In this document: one piece after another, positions 1 to 7,702 of the stretch
Position numbering within the stretch: the first letter of the stretch is position 1
Layout: every line of letters begins with the position of its first letter
Origin: 2-02-FULL-45-10 sp964478235
Lineage (GTDB): Bacteria; Patescibacteriota; Patescibacteriia; Magasanikbacterales; GWA2-37-8
DNA length: 64,000 nt
Direction of reading: 5' to 3'
Assembly (NCBI GenBank): GCA_964478235.1
Contig: CAYZGX010000001.1
Location: 170,254 to 234,253 of the forward strand
The notes under the pieces: generated by a model
What the model saw: only the letters and a program-made list of their open reading frames with translations
The model's database searches: none
What the model was told of the DNA's origin: nothing
Program-made: the position numbers and the translations under genes

Positions 1-490
1 TTTTATCCACCACACCTTCACGAACGAGCGGTGAAAAAATACAAACTTCTTTACTTTTACGAGCAATCTCACGAACCCGCTCCACAATTTCACCAGTAGA
101 ATACAATTTCACTGGAACATGACAATCAGGACAATGCTGAGTACCGACACGAGCAAAAAGCAAACGGAGATAGTCATAGATTTCCGTCACCGTACCAACA
201 GTGGAGCGAGGATTTTGAGTAGAAACTTTTTGGTCAATCGCAATGGTCGGCGACAAACCATCAATTGCGTCAACATCGGGCTTATCTTGCACATCCATAA
301 ACTGACGAGCAAACGACGACATTGATTCGGCATAGCGGCGCTGACCTTCGGCGTAAATAGTGTCAAAAGCTAAACTTGATTTACCTGAACCAGACAAACC
401 AGTGACCACAACTAATTTATTTTTTGGAATATCGATCGAAACGTTTTTCAGATTATGCACCCGAGCTCCCTTAACTTTAATCATGTCCAT
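1..490 (-). CDS. uvrA: Excinuclease ABC subunit A, N-terminal part (cut by window edge)
   Basis: This is the first ~163 residues of UvrA, the ATPase that recognises distorted DNA in nucleotide excision repair; the rest lies beyond base 1. My reading of the minus strand gives a start MDMIKVKGARVHNLKN, a Walker A (GLSGSGKSSLAFDT) and the UvrA-typical stretch EGQRRYAESMSSFARQF. The first pair of zinc-module cysteines (CPDC) follows near residue 135. Two ATGs (490 and 484) are possible starts. It lies 31 nt downstream of the pilin-like gene and may be its last cotranscribed gene. Identity is sure; the gene is incomplete only because the window ends. Confidence 0.97.
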   Translation of the reverse strand, partial: MDMIKVKGARVHNLKNVSIDIPKNKLVVVTGLSGSGKSSLAFDTIYAEGQRRYAESMSSFARQFMDVQDKPDVDAIDGLSPTIAIDQKVSTQNPRSTVGTVTEIYDYLRLLFARVGTQHCPDCHVPVKLYSTGEIVERVREIARKSKEVCIFSPLVREGVVDK

Positions 491-521
491 AACAAACAAA
501 GCTATAAAAAATATACATTAA

Positions 522-1979
522 TTATTGAGCATAACTACCTTGCGGGTAAGTGCCCGAATCATTCACCACAGCCTCAACTGCTGTTCCGTCGAGATCGGCA
601 TTAGCCGTAATACCCGAAGGTAGCTGATCAAGCGGGAAATAATCTTTAATCGTGACTTGTTTATCCCAAACGCCAACCACTGCTGGGCCAGTATGATCTT
701 TGTAACCCACCACAAATCGGGCATCTTTACGGATAGTGTAATTAATATCCAACTCCCCGGTCAGGATAAACCCAACCAGCTCACCTTGTGAGCTAGAACA
801 CCAATCAGCCGGCCTGTAGGCATCAGTGAGGCTACTAAACATGGTTTCGTACGTATTAAACGTTCCTCCTTCACGTGTTACCACTTGATATCCTTCAGAT
901 CCCCCGCCCCATTCTTCATTGTCACCAATAGTCAGTTTGTTGGTGGCTGAATTTCGGCACACCCCATAAAAGGTAAAGGCGTTATCATCAAGCCAATCTT
1001 TTGAGCCAATATTACTCCAATTGATTGGCAACTTAGCTGCCACCTGATCACTAAACGATGTCACCGCAAACCGCAAGAAAAGCTGGCCAGCCTTACAACC
1101 ATAGCGCATTTTTGCTCCTTCTGGAGTTTTCTTTTGCGGGTCATCAGCGTCAAGCTCTACACATGACGTACCAGCATTACAAACATTACCAAAACAAGTA
1201 GCGTCGCCACCTTCGGTCATGTAAAATCGGTGGCCACAATAAAATTTAGAGGTTTTAACTTCGCTGTACGGCAGGTCATATTTAATGGAAACATCTGGGG
1301 CTGGAATAGCGCTTATCTGATCGGTATATTCGCCAGCAAAATGAAACGAGGTAGTATCCGGAGCCCCAGTACAAAACTGCGGAACCATTGCTTGCGGACG
1401 AACCATCCAGGTTTGCGGCAAGCGAAACGCCACCAATGTCGGATTAACTGTTTGTAAAATAAAATACGAAGAGTACGCGATAAATAACCCAATTAAGGCC
1501 CCACCAATCCGACTCTTGGCACTCGAAATCGCTTCAGAATTGCCAGCCGAGGAGACCCATTGAATACCAGCAACAATAAGCACTAACACTGCCAAAATAG
1601 CCGCAATACCAATCGCGTAGGTATAGTTAATTTGTAAAAATTCACCAATATTAGAAAATTCACTCTTCCCGCCAAAACTAATTTCTGTTTTGGTTTTACC
1701 CGAAGGCAGGCATTTTCCCCATTCACTGTCGCCACTTCCACCTTTACAGAGCCCCTCATTGGCTACAAAACCACCAACAGCTTGAGCGTATTCTTTACTA
1801 CCCGCTTGCAGTTGCGAAAAAGACTTGCCAGCGAGTTGTTGCGCCACAATTTCTTGGCAAGCCGAACGTTGCCAACATAAAGCGTTGAACTCTGGAATAC
1901 TGGTCTCGGCTTTTACGACCGAACCACCAATAAATAATGAAGCGAGGGTGCACAGGCCAAACACGAAGTGTTTTGACAT
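522..1979 (-). CDS. TrbC/VirB2-type T4SS pilin-like membrane protein with Cys-rich exterior domain
   Basis: A 485-residue protein starting at the ATG at 1979. An upstream TTG at 2069 is open but would bury the signal peptide, so I reject it. A signal peptide covers residues 1-25 (MSKHFVFGLCTLASLF...). Two membrane segments at about 105-180 surround the phrase QWVSSAGNSEAISSAKSRIGG, the usual layout of CPR pilin proteins related to VirB2/TrbC. The long C-terminal half is extracytoplasmic by inference and rich in cysteine (for example YCGHR, CFGNVC, GTSC, YGCKAG). A disulfide-forming protein is encoded immediately upstream, which fits a secreted domain needing oxidation. Substrate or partner is unknown. 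Confidence 0.7.
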   Translation of the reverse strand: MSKHFVFGLCTLASLFIGGSVVKAETSIPEFNALCWQRSACQEIVAQQLAGKSFSQLQAGSKEYAQAVGGFVANEGLCKGGSGDSEWGKCLPSGKTKTEISFGGKSEFSNIGEFLQINYTYAIGIAAILAVLVLIVAGIQWVSSAGNSEAISSAKSRIGGALIGLFIAYSSYFILQTVNPTLVAFRLPQTWMVRPQAMVPQFCTGAPDTTSFHFAGEYTDQISAIPAPDVSIKYDLPYSEVKTSKFYCGHRFYMTEGGDATCFGNVCNAGTSCVELDADDPQKKTPEGAKMRYGCKAGQLFLRFAVTSFSDQVAAKLPINWSNIGSKDWLDDNAFTFYGVCRNSATNKLTIGDNEEWGGGSEGYQVVTREGGTFNTYETMFSSLTDAYRPADWCSSSQGELVGFILTGELDINYTIRKDARFVVGYKDHTGPAVVGVWDKQVTIKDYFPLDQLPSGITANADLDGTAVEAVVNDSGTYPQGSYAQ

Positions 1980-2010
1980 ACTGTTTACCAATAAAGAATA
2001 ACTTTTTGTC

Positions 2011-2025
2011 GCTACAGACTGTAGC
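2011..2025. promoter_or_regulatory. 15-bp palindrome upstream of pilin-like gene (possible operator)
   Basis: GCTACAG-A-CTGTAGC is a perfect 7+1+7 inverted repeat, 32 nt upstream of the ATG at 1979 and inside the gap after the DsbA-like gene. Its 11-bp core CTACAGACTGT recurs, as the reverse complement, at 7383-7393 in front of the Com-like gene. It could be a repressor site or a chance repeat; the recurrence makes chance less likely. Confidence 0.3.
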
Positions 2026-2074
2026 ACACAAACGAGGTTTTGACAATGCTGACAGGTAAACCCGAACAATCGCC

Positions 2075-2830
2075 TTATTTATTCAAATAAGACGTGAGGT
2101 ATTTTTGCCAGACAGTAAAGGGAATGGCTCCTTCTACCTTTTGACCATTTACAAAAAATGTCGGTGTTCCCACAACTCCACTACGGACGCCTTCCAAATA
2201 ATCACGGCGAACTTTTTCGGCCGTTGCTGGATTGTCTAAGCATAATGTAAGCGGGCTGTACTCCAAATCTACCGCTGTCGCAATAGTATACACAGCTTCA
2301 TCAGACAACGCTTCAGGGAGGGCTTCTTGATTAGCAAACAACCAATCGTGGAGCGGCCAATACCTGTTTTGAGCATAAGCACATTCAGCTAGCTCAGCTA
2401 ATTTGGTAGCTCCCGGATGAAGTGTTTCTACTGGAAAATGACGAGTGATATAGGTGACACTGGTGCCATACGAAGACAGCACCTGTTTCATAACCGGCGC
2501 CGCAACACGACAATTTGGACATTTAAAATCAATGAATTCAACAATCACAATCGGAGCGCCTGGACGGCCAAGCATTGGACTTTTGGAATTATCAAGCTCT
2601 ACCGACCCAGCCACAGCCGAGGTATGAGGCAAAGCATCAGTAAACTGCCCACGCCACTCAAGAGCTACTCCCGGGGTGGCGCCATGAGAGATCTGCCACC
2701 AATAACGAAGAGTGAACCCAATAATACAAAGAAGGAGGGCGCTAAACAAAAAACCAACGACAATGAGGACTATCCCCCACCATCGCTCAAACCATCGTCG
2801 TTTTGCTGGCGCCTCACTATCAAACGGCAT
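2075..2830 (-). CDS. Membrane-anchored DsbA-like thioredoxin-fold oxidoreductase
   Basis: A 251-residue protein with one N-terminal membrane anchor (about residues 17-45) followed by a DsbA/thioredoxin domain. The active site is in FIDFKCPNCRVAAPVM (CPNC, about residue 103). The cis-Pro loop is GTPTFFVNG near residue 220. The family transfers disulfides to, or isomerises them in, exported proteins, and the active site should face outwards. It precedes the Cys-rich pilin-like gene on the same strand, so that protein is a likely client. No DsbB or VKOR partner is visible in this window. Confidence 0.88.
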   Translation of the reverse strand: MPFDSEAPAKRRWFERWWGIVLIVVGFLFSALLLCIIGFTLRYWWQISHGATPGVALEWRGQFTDALPHTSAVAGSVELDNSKSPMLGRPGAPIVIVEFIDFKCPNCRVAAPVMKQVLSSYGTSVTYITRHFPVETLHPGATKLAELAECAYAQNRYWPLHDWLFANQEALPEALSDEAVYTIATAVDLEYSPLTLCLDNPATAEKVRRDYLEGVRSGVVGTPTFFVNGQKVEGAIPFTVWQKYLTSYLNK

Positions 2831-2891
2831 AAGCTATTTATTAAGGAGTAGTATAACAAAAAAAGCCTCACCTGACTACTTCTGGTATTCA

Positions 2892-2920
2892 TTGACAAAA
2901 AGACAAGCCTTTGGTATACT
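2892..2920 (+). promoter_or_regulatory. Sigma70-type promoter for secG
   Basis: TTGACA (2892-2897) and TATACT (2915-2920) are separated by exactly 17 nt, 38 nt before the secG ATG. Confidence 0.8.
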
Positions 2921-2958
2921 TCTTTATAAGTTATTAGTTTTGAAAAAAGGCATTTTAT

Positions 2959-3177
2959 ATGCGTGAAACGATTCTCAACATCACTCAAATTGCTCTGTCA
3001 TCTGTTTTGATCCTTATTATTGCCCTACAGCAAAAAGGCTCTGGCATGGGCGCGCTCCTTGGCGGCTCAAGCAATGTCTATAGCACCAAACGCGGTCTCG
3101 ACAAGGTGCTCCATATTACCACTATCGTTATTGCAGCTGTTTTCTTGGCTGTTTCTCTCGCTCGCGTATTCTTCTAA
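2959..3177 (+). CDS. secG: Preprotein translocase subunit SecG
   Basis: A 72-residue two-helix membrane protein of the SecYEG channel. Helix 1 spans about residues 5-25 and helix 2 about 48-71. The conserved cytoplasmic loop between them carries the family signature QQKGSGMGALLGGSS. Length is normal for SecG. It has its own strong promoter and is followed after 51 nt by the peptide-binding protein gene. Confidence is high because the loop motif is diagnostic. Confidence 0.95.
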   Translation: MRETILNITQIALSSVLILIIALQQKGSGMGALLGGSSNVYSTKRGLDKVLHITTIVIAAVFLAVSLARVFF

Positions 3178-3228
3178 AGCAGTCGCCACTTCACAGTTGC
3201 GACTCATTATTTAGGCTCATGTTTCCAC

Positions 3229-5184
3229 ATGGTTTGGAGCAAGCTTCTTTCACGGTTGAAAACTAAAAAGCCGTCGCTTCCTAGTTATCAAGATCTGGAC
3301 AAAAAACTGGTAAAAAGCACGCAAACCTCCCAATTTCCAAAATTGGCACAATTAAAATACGTCCAACATTTTTTGTCTTCCTCCGAGAAAAAAACCGCCT
3401 TGGCAAGCCTACTTGTCTTTGCTGTAAGCAGTCTTGCCCTTGCTGGCATGCAGTTTGCTCAAAAGATTGAGCAGGTACCAGCAGTTGGCGGCGAATACAG
3501 CGAAGCCATGATTGGTCAGCCAAAATACATCAACCCTCTTTTCTCGGCCGCAAGCGATGTTGACGCTGATATAACCAGTCTCGTCTACGACGGATTATTC
3601 CGTTATAACCAAGATGAAAAGCTCGAACCAGCTTTAGCTGAAAGTTACACCATTAGTGTTGATCAAAAAAGCTACGATATCACCCTTCGCTCAGGCCGCA
3701 CCTGGTCAGATGGCGAACCGGTCACCATTGATGATGTTATTTTTACCTTTGAAACACTTCAAAACCCAGAGGTCGGCAGCCCCCTTCTTCTAGCTTTTCA
3801 AGATGTCGCTATAACCAAAGTAAACGATACCACTGTTCGCTTCACTCTCAAGAGCCCTTACGCCCCCTTTATGAGCAGTCTCACTGTTGGTATCTTGCCC
3901 GCCCATATTTGGGGTAGCACCTCGGCCAACAGCCTCAAATTGGCTAGCCAAAACCTCCAACCTGTTGGATCTGGTGAGTGGAAGTTTAGCAAACTTCTCA
4001 AAGACGAAAGCGGTCGAGTGACCAGCTACACCTTGGAACGCAATGAAAATTATCAAGGTAAAAAACCATACATCAACACGCTACGTTTTGTTTTCTTTGA
4101 TGAATACCGTGAAGCAATTGACGCCATGCGCACCGACACCAGTCTGTCGCTCAGTTTTGTGCCTCACGCTCTTGAAAGTAAGCTTAACAGCAAAACAACT
4201 CAAATCGTCCCAATCACTTTGCCACAATACACAAGCCTGTTTTACAACCAAACCAACCAGCCACTACTAAAAGACGACGCACTTCGCCAAGCCCTAGCTC
4301 TCGCCACCAATAAAGAACAATTGGTTAAAGATGCTCTTGGCAACTACGGCAAGGCTATTGACTTCCCTATTCTAGAAGGCAGTGTTGGTTATTTTGCTAC
4401 CAGCTCAAAAATAAGCTTTTCCATCGAACAAGCTAATGCTTTACTCGACAAAAAGTGGACTCGTATTCAGCCTGAAGAGTATTTTAACCTGGCCACAACC
4501 AGTCTCTTCAAAAAAAGCCAGCCTGAAATTGAAGCCTTTAAGCAAGCTAATAGCTCCACTCCAGAAAAAGGCATTGAATTTGAAACACAATTGCGTGACG
4601 AAGCCATTGCTACTGTACGCAAAACAATGGACCCATCACAAACGTTTTATCGTAAAGATAAAGATGGTGCAGTTTTAGAAATCAGCCTGACTACCGCTGA
4701 CAATCCAGAATACAGTCGAACTGCTGAGCTAATTGCCCGCATGTGGCAAGAAGCTGGTATCAAAGTAAGTGTCCAAAAAATTAACACTCAACAAATTGTC
4801 CAAGTGGTTAAAAAACGCAACTACGAAACACTACTCTACGGCGAATTAATCGGTTTTGATCCTGATCCGTTCCCATTCTGGCATTCCTCACAAGTAACCA
4901 GCCCAGGGCTTAATGTGGCCAACTACAGTAACCGCACGGCTGACAAACTGCTCGAAGAAGCTCGAGCCACAACTGATGAAAAAAAACGCGGCGATTTATA
5001 TCGACAATTCCAAGAAATTCTGGCCAAAGATATGCCTGCCCTGTTTTTATACACCCCAACCTACAGCTTTGCTGTTTCGACCAATATCAAAGGGGTGACC
5101 AACAAAACTATCAATACTCCGGCCGATCGCTTCATCGGTATCGAAGACTGGTACGAAAAAACAACCTGGCGTTTTAAACGCTAA
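3229..5184 (+). CDS. ABC-type peptide (OppA/DppA family, SBP_bac_5) solute-binding protein
   Basis: A 651-residue extracellular binding protein of family 5, which delivers peptides or similar solutes to an ABC importer. A cytoplasmic stretch of about 45 residues precedes a membrane segment (SLLVFAVSSLALAGMQFA, about 63-80), so it appears anchored by a single helix rather than by a lipobox. The mature start has GGEYSEAMIGQPKYINPLF and TWSDGEPVTIDDVIFT, both typical of the family. No permease or ATPase genes follow; the next feature is a tRNA. The partner transporter must be elsewhere, or this is an orphan scavenging protein. Confidence 0.9.
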   Translation: MVWSKLLSRLKTKKPSLPSYQDLDKKLVKSTQTSQFPKLAQLKYVQHFLSSSEKKTALASLLVFAVSSLALAGMQFAQKIEQVPAVGGEYSEAMIGQPKYINPLFSAASDVDADITSLVYDGLFRYNQDEKLEPALAESYTISVDQKSYDITLRSGRTWSDGEPVTIDDVIFTFETLQNPEVGSPLLLAFQDVAITKVNDTTVRFTLKSPYAPFMSSLTVGILPAHIWGSTSANSLKLASQNLQPVGSGEWKFSKLLKDESGRVTSYTLERNENYQGKKPYINTLRFVFFDEYREAIDAMRTDTSLSLSFVPHALESKLNSKTTQIVPITLPQYTSLFYNQTNQPLLKDDALRQALALATNKEQLVKDALGNYGKAIDFPILEGSVGYFATSSKISFSIEQANALLDKKWTRIQPEEYFNLATTSLFKKSQPEIEAFKQANSSTPEKGIEFETQLRDEAIATVRKTMDPSQTFYRKDKDGAVLEISLTTADNPEYSRTAELIARMWQEAGIKVSVQKINTQQIVQVVKKRNYETLLYGELIGFDPDPFPFWHSSQVTSPGLNVANYSNRTADKLLEEARATTDEKKRGDLYRQFQEILAKDMPALFLYTPTYSFAVSTNIKGVTNKTINTPADRFIGIEDWYEKTTWRFKR

Positions 5185-5205
5185 GCTTGTTGAAAGATAC
5201 AAAAA

Positions 5206-5287
5206 GCGGACGTGGCGGAACTGGTATACGCGTACGTCTCAGAAGCGTATGGAGCAATCCTTGAGGGTTCGAGTCCCTCTGTCCGCA
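5206..5287 (+). tRNA. tRNA-Leu (anticodon CAG)
   Basis: A full cloverleaf folds: acceptor GCGGACG with TGTCCGC, D stem GCG/CGC, anticodon stem TACGT/GCGTA with loop CTCAGAA (anticodon CAG), a variable arm and T arm GAGGG-TTCGAGT-CCCTC. The discriminator is A and CCA is not encoded. Confidence 0.95.
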
Positions 5288-5358
5288 CAAACATTACTCA
5301 TCCCCTGTTTTTCCTCTCTTTTAATTTACGGAAAAGCGGTTAATTGTATGTTTTATTT

Positions 5359-7269
5359 ATGATGTTATCGAAAGATACACCAACAACTCCTCCAATGCCG
5401 AGCCCAAGCTCGCCTGGAGACAAATCACAAAGTCGTCGCCCTCGCCGAGCGCCTTATGCGCCAAACCGCGAACGAACGACTAATTTTGCAATTCCGGCTC
5501 ACGTCGGACCTCGCGCCACCAGTGGCCCAAGCCCCTACCGCTCCACTCGAGCCACCAGCGGCCACACTATGCGTGTTGAACCAACCAAAGTTGCAGCTGG
5601 TCCAAATGAGAAAAAACTACGAGTCGCTGTGCTTGGCGGTCTTGAAGAAATCGGTCGTAACTGCACCCTCATTGAATACGGCGATGATATTATTATCATC
5701 GATTTAGGGCTTCAATTCCCTGAAGAAGACATGCCTGGTATTGATTACATCATTCCAAACATGAGCTATCTTCGTGGAAAAGAAAAAAATATCCGCGGGG
5801 TAATTATCACTCATGGTCACTACGATCATATCGGTGCCATTCCTCACGTTATGCCGCTCCTCGGCTATCCGCCAGTTTTTGCTTTGCCAATTACTGCTGG
5901 CATTATCAAAAAACGCCAAGAAGATTTTAAAGACGTAAAACCTTTAAATATTCACTTAGTCAAAAGCTCCGACAAATTACAACTTGGTAGTTTGGGTGTA
6001 GAATTTTTTCACTTGAACCACAACATCCCTGACTCCACCGGTGTTGTTATTCGCTCTCCAGAAGGCACCATCATCCATACTGGTGACTGGAAATTCGATT
6101 ACCAACCGACCGGCGAAATGCCAGCTGACTTACAACGCATTGCTCAAATCGGCAGTGAAGGTGTGCTCGCCCTCTTGAGCGACAGTACCAACGCTTCTCA
6201 GCCAGGTCATCAAGTCTCGGAAACAGAAATTGCTCACAATCTCGAAGATATTTTAATGAAGGCTCCAGGCCGAGTTATTATCGGTACCTTCGCTTCATTA
6301 CTGTCTCGTATCAAACAACTTATCGAAATCTCTGAAAAAATGGGTAAGGTTGTCGCTCTCGGTGGTTTTAGCATGAAAAGCAACGTGGAAATCGCCAAAG
6401 AGCTCGGCTATATGAAATTTAGCCCAAAAACCTTGGTAGATTTGCGCACCATCAACAAATATCCTGACAACAAAGTTGTTATCATCTGTACTGGTGCCCA
6501 AGGCGAAAAGAATGCTTCTTTGATGCGCATCGCTAATGGCGAACATCGCGATGTAAGCCTTATTCCAGGCGATACTGTCGTGTTCTCCTCTTCGGTTATT
6601 CCAGGCAACGAGCGCACTGTGCAACGCCTCAAAGACACCTTGTTCCGCAAGGGTGCTGACGTTATCCATTACCAAATGATGGACGTACACGCTGGTGGTC
6701 ATGCGAAGACCGAAGATGTGAAACTCATGATTCGCCTCCTCAACCCAAAATACTTCGTACCAATTCACGGCAACCACTTCTTGCTGGTCTACAACGGTCG
6801 TGTCGCTTCATCACTCGGTATGAGTAAAGATAAAATTTTCATTGCCGACAACGGCCAGGTGATGGAATTCAAACAAGGCGAAGGTGTACTTACCAAAACA
6901 AAATTACCGACTGACTACGTCTTTGTGGACGGTCTTGGAGTATCTGACGAAACCAACGTGGTGGTTCGCGATCGCCAAGTATTGGCCGAGGATGGTATGG
7001 TGGTAATTATCGCCACCGTTGATAGTAAAACCGGCAAACTTATCCAAAATCCTGATATTATCTCGCGCGGGTTCGTCTTCCTCAAGAGCCACAAAGAGCT
7101 CATTGAAGACATGCGTCATCGCGTCAAAAAATTAATTGTTGAATCTGACCCAACAACTTGGGCTGACACCAATTACATCCGAAATAAAATCCGCGATTAC
7201 GTTGGTCAATTCCTCTTCACTAAGACGGAAAAACGCCCAATGATCTTGCCGGTTGTTATCGAAGTCTAA
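5359..7269 (+). CDS. rnj: Ribonuclease J
   Basis: A beta-CASP metallo-beta-lactamase ribonuclease (about 636 residues) that acts as 5'-3' exonuclease and endonuclease in mRNA decay and rRNA maturation. The metal site HGHYDH lies near residue 152; the beta-CASP region follows (GGFSMKSNVEIAKELG, VIICTGAQGEKNASL, DVHAGGHAKTED), then the C-terminal domain. The first ~75 residues are Pro/Arg/Ser-rich and probably disordered, an RNA-binding-like tail absent from shorter RNase J proteins. A TTG at 5344 extends the frame, but the ATG at 5359 (or 5362) is the likelier start. A hairpin terminator follows. Confidence 0.95.
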   Translation: MMLSKDTPTTPPMPSPSSPGDKSQSRRPRRAPYAPNRERTTNFAIPAHVGPRATSGPSPYRSTRATSGHTMRVEPTKVAAGPNEKKLRVAVLGGLEEIGRNCTLIEYGDDIIIIDLGLQFPEEDMPGIDYIIPNMSYLRGKEKNIRGVIITHGHYDHIGAIPHVMPLLGYPPVFALPITAGIIKKRQEDFKDVKPLNIHLVKSSDKLQLGSLGVEFFHLNHNIPDSTGVVIRSPEGTIIHTGDWKFDYQPTGEMPADLQRIAQIGSEGVLALLSDSTNASQPGHQVSETEIAHNLEDILMKAPGRVIIGTFASLLSRIKQLIEISEKMGKVVALGGFSMKSNVEIAKELGYMKFSPKTLVDLRTINKYPDNKVVIICTGAQGEKNASLMRIANGEHRDVSLIPGDTVVFSSSVIPGNERTVQRLKDTLFRKGADVIHYQMMDVHAGGHAKTEDVKLMIRLLNPKYFVPIHGNHFLLVYNGRVASSLGMSKDKIFIADNGQVMEFKQGEGVLTKTKLPTDYVFVDGLGVSDETNVVVRDRQVLAEDGMVVIIATVDSKTGKLIQNPDIISRGFVFLKSHKELIEDMRHRVKKLIVESDPTTWADTNYIRNKIRDYVGQFLFTKTEKRPMILPVVIEV

Positions 7270-7280
7270 GCCAACCAAAC

Positions 7281-7315
7281 AAAATACCACTCGCGACCGA
7301 GTGGTATTTTTATAC
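7281..7315 (+). terminator. Rho-independent terminator after RNase J
   Basis: AAAATACCACTCG pairs with CGAGTGGTATTTT around a CGAC loop (7281-7310), followed by T-rich sequence. Confidence 0.85.
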
Positions 7316-7382
7316 ACTTTTCTGTGGATAAGTAGCCCTGGTGTAAAGTAGAGGGAGACGTGCTATACTCACTGTAACAACC

Positions 7383-7393
7383 ACAGTCTGTAG
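7383..7393. promoter_or_regulatory. 11-bp element shared with the 2011-2025 palindrome
   Basis: ACAGTCTGTAG occurs here, 36 nt before the Com-like gene, and in reverse complement within the palindrome at 2011-2025. A TATACT hexamer lies just upstream (about 7362), so the element falls at or after a probable transcription start. Function is unproven. Confidence 0.25.
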
Positions 7394-7429
7394 TAAAAAA
7401 AAGCTAAAAAAGATACTACTGGTAGTGTT

Positions 7430-7627
7430 ATGACCGTTCCATTCAAAGAATACCGCTGTACCACCTGCCACAAATTATTGTTCAAAGGCTGGCTGGTAGA
7501 AAGCGCTATCGAAATTAAATGCAAAGGCTGTCACGAAATGAACACCATTGAAGCTAGCAGTGCCGACGCTTTCATGTGTGGCATTCTCCCCTGCCCTAAT
7601 CGCATACCAGTCAAACCAAAAAAATAA
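7430..7627 (+). CDS. Com-like small zinc-ribbon protein
   Basis: A 65-residue protein with the pattern YRCTTCHKLLFKG ... IEIKCKGCHEMN, that is CxxC-16-CxxC, plus two further cysteines near residues 50-55. Arrangement and wording resemble the Com zinc finger of phage Mu, a translational activator that binds mRNA, and small Com-like proteins seen in bacteria. It sits between two terminators, so it is transcribed alone, just ahead of the ribonucleotide reductase operon. Nucleic-acid binding is a reasonable inference; the target is unknown. Confidence 0.65.
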   Translation: MTVPFKEYRCTTCHKLLFKGWLVESAIEIKCKGCHEMNTIEASSADAFMCGILPCPNRIPVKPKK

Positions 7628-7646
7628 CACCTGAAGCTCAAACACG

Positions 7647-7677
7647 AAGCTCACCCACAAGGGTGAGCTTTATTTTT
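7647..7677 (+). terminator. Rho-independent terminator after the Com-like gene
   Basis: AAGCTCACCC - ACAA - GGGTGAGCTT (7647-7670) followed by TATTTTT. Confidence 0.9.
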
Positions 7678-7702
7678 AAAAAACATTCAACACCACACCA
7701 CT

